From: an uncultured Lacticaseibacillus sp.
Lineage (GTDB): Bacteria > Bacillota > Bacilli > Lactobacillales > Lactobacillaceae
Reading direction: 5' to 3'
DNA: 5,239 nucleotides
NCBI GenBank assembly: GCA_934339215.1
Contig: CAKRHU010000144.1
Coordinates: 1 to 5,239 of the forward strand
A model generated the notes under the pieces. That model did not search any database. It was not told the DNA's origin and saw nothing but the letters and a program-made list of their open reading frames with translations. The position numbers were made by a program, and so were the translations under genes. Numbering within the stretch: the first letter of the stretch is position 1; each line of letters begins with the position of its first letter. Shown here one piece after another: positions 1 to 3,461 of this stretch.

Positions 1-50
1 TTGTTGGGGGCTTGGGATTTATCCGTTCTCGCAATCGACATCCAAACCGC

Positions 51-79
51 TTGACACACCCGGCTTGAACCGTTACAAT
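51..79 (+). promoter_or_regulatory. Sigma-A promoter of the M-box operon
   Basis: A perfect -35 box TTGACA (51-56) is followed after exactly 17 bp by TACAAT (74-79), one base from the -10 consensus. Transcription would start near 86, a few bases before the riboswitch aptamer. The promoter looks strong and constitutive, which fits control exerted later by the RNA leader rather than at initiation. I see no obvious operator next to it. Confidence 0.85.
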
Positions 80-102
80 AAGAAAGTAAATCAAATACGG
101 TG

Positions 103-254
103 CTTTCCGTTAGGCGAGGCTCCTATACGAACAATGCTGCTGCTCAGAAACATCCAGAGATGCCAATGAGTCAACCACGCTTACCGATAAGGTTTGTGTT
201 AACGTAGCTGAAGAATTCTTCTAGGCGTATAGTGCTAAAACTTCACGATTGGGA
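103..254 (+). promoter_or_regulatory. M-box (ykoK leader) Mg2+-sensing riboswitch aptamer
   Basis: M-box RNAs fold compactly when Mg2+ is plentiful and shut off Mg2+ transport genes. The family's conserved blocks are all visible in order: GTTAGGCGAGGCTCCT (109-124), GCTGCTGCTCAGAAACAT (135-152), GCCAATGAGTCAAC (162-175) and AGTGCTAAA (231-239), followed by CACGATTGGGA. The expected helices can be drawn by hand. The long closing helix of the core is CTATACG (123-129) with CGTATAG (226-232). CTCA (143-146) pairs with TGAG (167-170), and CATC (151-154) with GATG (159-162). P1 forms from TTTC/GGGA plus CGT/ACG, with an ATT bulge at 248-250, the same arrangement as in the Bacillus mgtE leader. It begins shortly after the predicted transcription start. 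Identification is from remembered family consensus, not a covariance search. Confidence 0.95.
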
Positions 255-278
255 TGCAATAATTGCGTGCGCTCAATC
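247..278 (+). promoter_or_regulatory. Antiterminator of the M-box expression platform
   Basis: GATTGGG (247-253) can pair with CTCAATC (272-278) through seven pairs, one of them G-T. GCAA/TTGC (256-259 with 263-266) forms an inner stem. The 5' strand overlaps the 3' half of aptamer helix P1, and the 3' strand overlaps the 5' arm of the terminator (269-274). The structures are therefore mutually exclusive: with Mg2+ bound, P1 holds 251-254 and the terminator forms; without Mg2+, this helix forms and transcription continues. The direction (Mg2+ = OFF) agrees with the known behaviour of M-boxes. Confidence 0.8.
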
Positions 279-292
279 GGCGGGCGCTTTTT
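269..292 (+). terminator. Riboswitch-controlled intrinsic terminator
   Basis: GCGCTC (269-274) pairs with GGGCGC (282-287) across a 7-nt loop, giving a six-pair GC-rich stem (one T-G wobble) immediately followed by TTTTT (288-292). It lies directly after the M-box aptamer and shares bases 272-274 with the antiterminator, so it is the regulated output of the riboswitch rather than the end of an upstream gene. Confidence 0.88.
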
Positions 293-346
293 ATATTGTG
301 GGGGTGCACACCTGCAATGCAAAATTAGCTCCCGGCGGACGGTGAA

Positions 347-444
347 TGAAAGGTGGTGAGCACATGTTACAAACAGCAGTTGATGGTGGTAGTCCCGATA
401 ATGCAGATCCCGGAAGATTTGTGATTGTGCCACCACTTCATTTA
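347..444 (+). promoter_or_regulatory. Long hairpin sequestering the small-ORF ribosome binding site
   Basis: AGGTGGTG (351-358) pairs with CACCACTT (431-438), and GCACA (360-364) with TGTGC (426-430), leaving only A359 bulged: thirteen pairs with one G-T wobble. After a two-base bulge (439-440), four weaker pairs (347-350 with 441-444) extend it. The left arm is the SD of the 29-codon ORF and the first base of its ATG. The right arm is the codon 21-25 region of the same ORF. Initiation on the small ORF should therefore depend on this hairpin being open, and a translating ribosome would melt it. The pairing is seen directly; regulation is inferred. Confidence 0.65.
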
Positions 445-453
445 ATGAAATAA
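364..453 (+). CDS. 29-residue small ORF in the Mg2+-responsive leader (candidate leader peptide)
   Basis: This ORF starts at ATG 364, six bases or fewer after one of the strongest SD sequences in the window: GAAAGGTGGTGA (348-359) differs from the ideal anti-SD complement at one position. It ends at TAA 451-453, 38 bases before the next gene. The product begins MLQTAVDGG and ends VIVPPLHLMK. It has no membrane segment or signal peptide. It holds three Asp residues and two isolated Pro residues in a Ser-Pro-Asp ... Asp-Pro-Gly stretch (residues 10-17), both encoded by CCC, then Gly-Arg as GGA AGA. A Pro-Pro pair (residues 23-24) lies exactly where the mRNA pairs back to the SD. I do not recognise the sequence. 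It lies beyond the M-box terminator, so it is made only when Mg2+ is low. It may be a regulatory leader peptide comparable in position and Asp/Pro content to Salmonella MgtL, or a functional small protein. The translation signal is strong; the role is inference. Confidence 0.6.
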   Translation: MLQTAVDGGSPDNADPGRFVIVPPLHLMK

Positions 454-467
454 TCGGCGCATCTCAA

Positions 468-486
468 ACCTCCGGACAAGAGGTGA
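468..486 (+). promoter_or_regulatory. Ribosome binding site of the ATPase-like gene, partly masked
   Basis: GAGGTGA (480-486) is a seven-base match to the anti-SD and lies 5 nt before ATG 492, which decides that start over GTG 483 inside the SD. ACCTC (468-472) can pair with GAGGT (480-484) over a 7-nt loop and hide it. The small-ORF stop codon is at 451-453, so a ribosome terminating there would reach the base of this hairpin, allowing translational coupling. Confidence 0.6.
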
Positions 487-491
487 AAACG

Positions 492-1271
492 ATGCTGAAG
501 ATGCAACAATACAGCGGGTTGTCCCGCGTAGAAGTGCGCAAAGCAAAAATGGCTTTGCACCAAAGTCCTCAAGCTAAGTTCTCCTTGGCTTGGACGCCAG
601 TATTGGCGTTGACTTTAGGGGCCAGCGTTGTGACTGCATTATTGGGTCACACTGGCTTGGCTGTGATGCTTTTGCTGATGGTTTTAGGTTTGGCAATGGG
701 TGCTAACTTGAGCTTACGTCACTTTTTTACTCAATTTGATCAACAAGATGCCAAAGTGTTGGTGATCCGCGATGGCTTAAGCCGACTCGAACCAGTTTCG
801 GCATTAGTGCCAGGGGATCAATTAGTCGGCCAAGCTGGCATGGTATTATCCGTTGATGTTTGGACTGATGACGCTGTGGCTATGCCAAAGTTACTTAAAG
901 GATTGCTCAGCTTAGTCGGATTAAACCCAGCAGGTGACCTTGCCATTGCCGGTTCTGTGTTGACGACTGATGCTACGGTGACGGTTGCGGCAGTTGGCGC
1001 GTCTCGCTTTTGCTTAGACGCACTGCTGCCAGCTTTAATGAGCCGGCCAACAATCGCGATCATGGCTGGTTTGCAAGCCGGATTGCGTGCGTTGTTTGCG
1101 CCAATGACTTTAGTGGTTGCACATTTGTCAAGCAACCGCACGCCGGTCGATCCACAAACGCAAAATGAAATGAACTTTGACTCAGACTCCTTGGTTGGCC
1201 ATGTTCGGCATGCAGCGACGTTATCTGCATTCCAATACAACCAAGACCCAGTCTCGTGGACGTCTAGATGA
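492..1271 (+). CDS. P-type cation ATPase-like membrane protein with actuator-like domain only
   Basis: The 259-residue protein follows the N-terminal plan of P2/P3 ATPases (MgtA, Ca2+-type). A GLSRVEVRKAK segment (residues 9-19) resembles the usual GLS-x-x-EV opening. Two hydrophobic helices (about 32-51 and 55-72) come next, then an actuator-like domain (about 86-172) with VIRDG, EPVSALVPGD (100-109) and a late AGSVLTTDATVTVAAVGAS segment matching the end of family actuator domains. The TGES loop that performs dephosphorylation is replaced by SLVGLN (140-145). A hydrophobic segment (186-210) and a polar tail of about 47 residues end it. There is no DKTGT phosphorylation site, nucleotide-binding domain or remaining membrane core, so it cannot pump ions in the normal way. 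The frame is intact, with a strong SD and its own terminator, which argues against simple decay. The Mg2+ riboswitch upstream suggests a role in Mg2+ homeostasis, for example modulating a full-length transporter. Family assignment is by pattern and is moderately sure; function is unknown. Confidence 0.85.
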   Translation: MLKMQQYSGLSRVEVRKAKMALHQSPQAKFSLAWTPVLALTLGASVVTALLGHTGLAVMLLLMVLGLAMGANLSLRHFFTQFDQQDAKVLVIRDGLSRLEPVSALVPGDQLVGQAGMVLSVDVWTDDAVAMPKLLKGLLSLVGLNPAGDLAIAGSVLTTDATVTVAAVGASRFCLDALLPALMSRPTIAIMAGLQAGLRALFAPMTLVVAHLSSNRTPVDPQTQNEMNFDSDSLVGHVRHAATLSAFQYNQDPVSWTSR

Positions 1272-1282
1272 TTTTGGTGATG

Positions 1283-1319
1283 AACCTCATGCCTGATTGT
1301 TAGGTAATGAGGTTTTTTT
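1283..1319 (+). terminator. Intrinsic terminator after the ATPase-like gene
   Basis: AACCTCAT (1283-1290) and ATGAGGTT (1307-1314) form eight perfect pairs. The stem can extend inward with GCCT/AGGT (1291-1294 with 1302-1305) past a bulged A1306. T1313-T1319 supply the U tract. It starts 11 bases after the stop codon and separates the Mg2+-regulated unit from the next operon. Confidence 0.92.
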
Positions 1320-1374
1320 CGTCAAAATGACTGCACTTTGTAACGGTGGTGTCTTTTTAATCTGATTAAGAATT

Positions 1375-1383
1375 TGATAAAAT
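1375..1383 (+). promoter_or_regulatory. Candidate extended -10 promoter of the dehydrogenase-like operon
   Basis: TG-A-TAAAAT (1375-1383) is an extended -10 element with five of six -10 bases, placed 27 bases before the start codon. No good -35 box exists at the right distance (the T-rich 1352-1358 stretch is the best on offer). An alternative -10 is GATAAT (1387-1392). A promoter is expected here because a strong terminator ends the preceding unit. Confidence 0.45.
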
Positions 1384-1410
1384 CTAGATAATAAGCTTGG
1401 GAGGTTGATC

Positions 1411-2277
1411 ATGCGAAAAGTCGTGATTTGTGGGCAAAGTCAGTTAACGACTGCCGTCATTAAAACCTTAATCGAAAGTTCATTACCACTAGAACTCAGC
1501 ATTTTATCATCAGACGTACCAGCAGAGGCAAGCTTAAACCTGTTGAGCCAAATGGGGCACAACCCGATCGTCAAGTTGACCGCCAAAGGCTGGGGCGAAG
1601 TCGATGCGTTGGTGGTGACTGACTTTGGGGATGCCACTGGGTCAGATTTTCAACAAACCATGTTGGAGCAACTGCGCAAAGTGATGAGCACAGCGATGGC
1701 TGCAGGCTTTCAAGGGAAGGTCTTGATCGCCGCTCATGAAGATGCGGTGTTGACGTATTTTGCGCAGCGTTTTTCGGGATTGGCCAAAGAAACTGTGATC
1801 GGGTTAGGGACTTTTGGGCTGAGCGCTTGCTTTGAGCGCTTGGTATCCAGTGCTTTAAAGGTGCCCCGGCGGCAAGTGACCGCATATGCAGTCGGCACAG
1901 CCAGTCAACCGGTGTTATTATGGAGTCGAGCCTATGTGGCGGCGACCCCGTTATTGGCGTTATTGCCGCCAGTTGATGGTATGGCCAACCCATTGCTCAC
2001 CCAAGTTTCAGAAGCGGTGTCTGAATATGCGCAAGGTGAGGCGGCAATTTTTTGGCCGGCTTTGGTGCAGCGGGTCTTGGCCGGATTTTTTGGTCAACCA
2101 TTATTGGCGCCGTTAACGGTGATTTCGGATGCTGCCGCTTGGTCGATCCCAGTATTGATCAATGAAGATGGGGCACAAGTGTTAGCCCCAATGACCGCCG
2201 CAGATGCTGAAATGGCCGCATTAGAAGCGGTGCAAACCACCCAAGCTGCCCAAGTGGCGGCGATTCAAGGAGAATAA
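1411..2277 (+). CDS. Lactate/malate dehydrogenase-fold protein lacking the catalytic residues
   Basis: The 288-residue protein matches the L-lactate/2-hydroxyacid dehydrogenase pattern through its middle. The run is AMAAGFQGKVLIAA (95-108), VLTYFAQRFSGLAKETVIGLGT (113-134), then a helix and VPRRQVTAYAVG (151-162) leading to a VLLWSRAYVA segment (168-177), in family order and spacing. The active site is gone. The GEHGDS loop with the proton-relay His reads GTASQP (162-167). The Asp and Arg of the LDSAR motif read L137 and C140. The substrate-clamping Arg of the mobile loop is absent around 71-82, NPVD reads HEDA (109-112), and the N-terminal GxGxxG is altered (CGQSQL, 7-12). It is somewhat shorter than active enzymes (about 310-320). 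The start at ATG 1411 has GGGAGG (1399-1404) 6 nt upstream. It overlaps nothing and is followed one base later by the UPF0223 gene, so the two are co-transcribed. Likely a cytoplasmic pseudoenzyme or a repurposed ligand-binding protein; an unusual active oxidoreductase is less likely. Confidence 0.88.
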   Translation: MRKVVICGQSQLTTAVIKTLIESSLPLELSILSSDVPAEASLNLLSQMGHNPIVKLTAKGWGEVDALVVTDFGDATGSDFQQTMLEQLRKVMSTAMAAGFQGKVLIAAHEDAVLTYFAQRFSGLAKETVIGLGTFGLSACFERLVSSALKVPRRQVTAYAVGTASQPVLLWSRAYVAATPLLALLPPVDGMANPLLTQVSEAVSEYAQGEAAIFWPALVQRVLAGFFGQPLLAPLTVISDAAAWSIPVLINEDGAQVLAPMTAADAEMAALEAVQTTQAAQVAAIQGE

Positions 2278-2278
2278 C

Positions 2279-2560
2279 ATGAAACCTAACTATCAATACC
2301 CATTAGACATGGATTGGTCCACTGACGACATGATCAAAGTCACCACCTTTTATCAATTGGTCGAAGATGCTTATGAACATGGCGTTGACCGCGACAACTT
2401 ATTGGCCGCATATCGTGGTTTCAAATCGGTGGTGCCAGATAAGGCCACGGAAAAACAACTCGGTCGCGACTTTGAAGACGTCAGTGGCTATTCCTTATAT
2501 ACCGTTGTGAAAATGGCGCGCGCCGGCGTTCAACAAAAAGTACGGGTTCATTTGTCATGA
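2279..2560 (+). CDS. UPF0223 family protein (YktA-like)
   Basis: This small cytoplasmic protein of 93 residues has the typical UPF0223 length and sequence: an N-terminal YQYPLDMDWSTDDMIKV block, then AYEHGVDRDNLLAAYRGFKSVVP and a C-terminal GRDFEDVSGYSLYTVVKMAR. The family is known from Bacilli (Bacillus YktA) as a small helical protein of unknown function. AAGGAG (2267-2272) lies 6 nt before the ATG. The gene starts one base after the dehydrogenase-like gene, and its TGA overlaps the next ATG by four bases (ATGA, 2557-2560), so translation of the phosphatase is probably coupled to it. Its conserved position before an inositol-phosphatase homologue, also seen in Bacillus (yktA ... yktC), supports the assignment. 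No function can be stated. Confidence 0.93.
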   Translation: MKPNYQYPLDMDWSTDDMIKVTTFYQLVEDAYEHGVDRDNLLAAYRGFKSVVPDKATEKQLGRDFEDVSGYSLYTVVKMARAGVQQKVRVHLS

Positions 2561-3333
2561 AAATCGACTTAGCGCAACTCGACTTAAATATCAGACAGTG
2601 GTTAGCGGCCAGTCGCCAACAAATTTTACTCGCGATGCAATCCCCATTAACGGTGAATACCAAATCCTCGCGCAAAGATCTGGTGACTAACGTGGATCGG
2701 ATGAATCAACAATTTTTAGTCACGCAAATTTTGGCGGCTTATCCTGACGCGCATATTGAAGGCGAAGAAGGTCATGAAGCCAAAATCGATCGGCTGAAAG
2801 GTTTAGTGTTCATCATCGATCCCATCGATGGCACGATGAACTTTGTCAAACAAAAAGCCAACTTTGCAGTGATGATCGGGGTTTATTGCGATGGGACGCC
2901 TGTGTATGGCGCGATTTTAGATGTTTGGCGAAATGAATTGATCGTCGGCGGACCAGACGTGCCATTGATGATGAATGATCAACCACTCAATCACCCAGAA
3001 GATGTCCCTTTGGCAGATGGCTTGCTTGGGGTCAACGGCCCAATGCTCATCAACAATCGCTTGCATGTGGCCGAAATTGCGTTGGCGTCTTCTGGTCCAC
3101 GCTTATTAGGCAGTGCGGGGATCGAATTTAAATCTGTATCCCTGGGTCAGCAAGTCGGTTATATTTCTTATTTACAACCTTGGGATGTGGCGGCTGGCAT
3201 GGCGATCGGCGCCGCATTTGGCTTGAAAGTTACCCGGCCAAACGGCGACGCGCTGGCATTGTTAGAACCAGGTGTCGTGGTGGCTGCGATGCCACAAGCG
3301 CATGCGCAGATCATGGAAATGATGAACGCGTAG
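2557..3333 (+). CDS. Inositol monophosphatase (SuhB/YktC) family phosphatase
   Basis: At 258 residues this is a full-length member of the Mg2+-dependent, lithium-sensitive phosphatase superfamily, which hydrolyses small phosphorylated molecules such as inositol phosphates or, in some members, 3'-phosphoadenosine phosphates. All metal-site motifs are present: KDLVTNVDR (40-48), the EGEE loop (68-71), IIDPIDGTMNF (86-96, with D88 and D91 as metal ligands) and PWDVAAG (208-214, with D210). It is soluble, without a signal peptide. No SD is visible before ATG 2557; the start overlaps the UPF0223 stop as ATGA, so termination-reinitiation is the likely mode of initiation. In Bacilli the same neighbour pair often precedes typA, as here. 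The sequence gives family and chemistry but not the true substrate. Confidence 0.94.
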   Translation: MKIDLAQLDLNIRQWLAASRQQILLAMQSPLTVNTKSSRKDLVTNVDRMNQQFLVTQILAAYPDAHIEGEEGHEAKIDRLKGLVFIIDPIDGTMNFVKQKANFAVMIGVYCDGTPVYGAILDVWRNELIVGGPDVPLMMNDQPLNHPEDVPLADGLLGVNGPMLINNRLHVAEIALASSGPRLLGSAGIEFKSVSLGQQVGYISYLQPWDVAAGMAIGAAFGLKVTRPNGDALALLEPGVVVAAMPQAHAQIMEMMNA

Positions 3334-3351
3334 ATTTATTTTCTGAAAATT

Positions 3352-3381
3352 ATGACACGCGTGGTTCTTTTGTGCTATAAT
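3352..3381 (+). promoter_or_regulatory. Extended -10 promoter of typA
   Basis: ATGACA (3352-3357, five of six -35 bases) is followed after 18 bp by a perfect TATAAT (3376-3381) with the extended TG at 3373-3374. Transcription would begin near 3388, giving a leader of about 75 nt. The 8-bp palindrome CACGCGTG (3356-3363) touches the -35 box and could be a protein site, but nothing else supports that. Confidence 0.82.
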
Positions 3382-3396
3382 TTCAAATCGGATACT

Positions 3397-3420
3397 GTGT
3401 CGATGTCGGCACGTTTTTTT
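3397..3420 (+). terminator. Terminator-like hairpin in the typA leader
   Basis: GTGTCG (3397-3402) pairs with CGGCAC (3407-3412) over an ATGT loop (one T-G wobble; T3396-G3413 can add another), followed by seven T residues (3414-3420). The shape is that of a short intrinsic terminator. It lies downstream of the good typA promoter and 41 bases before the start codon, too close for another promoter to fit after it. It could end read-through from the phosphatase operon and also attenuate typA. Confidence 0.7.
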
Positions 3421-3461
3421 ATGATTAAATAGTTGCACCACCTCGAAAGGAAGTAGAACAC

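Noticed and set aside
221..436. 71-codon open frame on the minus strand
   Set aside because: It lies across the riboswitch platform and the small ORF, has no recognisable product, and its composition is that of a shadow frame.
483..491. GTG at 483 as start of the ATPase-like gene
   Set aside because: The GTG lies inside the SD GAGGTGA; ATG 492 is correctly spaced from it.
818..1240. 140-codon open frame on the minus strand inside the ATPase-like gene
   Set aside because: The plus-strand gene has SD, membrane helices and family motifs; the minus frame shows none.
1405..1410. TTG at 1405 as start of the dehydrogenase-like gene
   Set aside because: It directly abuts GGGAGG with no spacing; ATG 1411 is 6 nt from the SD and begins the Rossmann-like strand.
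1571..1993. 140-codon open frame on the minus strand inside the dehydrogenase-like gene
   Set aside because: Overlaps a well-supported plus-strand gene and gives a low-complexity, motif-free product.
3338..3350. AT-rich inverted repeat ATTTTC-T-GAAAAT after the phosphatase stop codon
   Set aside because: One-base centre, AT-only arms apart from one pair, and no T tract follows; unlikely to terminate or bind a protein.
3356..3363. CACGCGTG palindrome at the typA -35 box as an operator
   Set aside because: A single 8-bp palindrome with no second copy and no recognised regulator motif; noted with the promoter only.
3421..3432. Three-codon ORF (ATG ATT AAA TAG) just after the typA leader hairpin
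   Set aside because: No SD; it follows directly on the T tract and is expected by chance.
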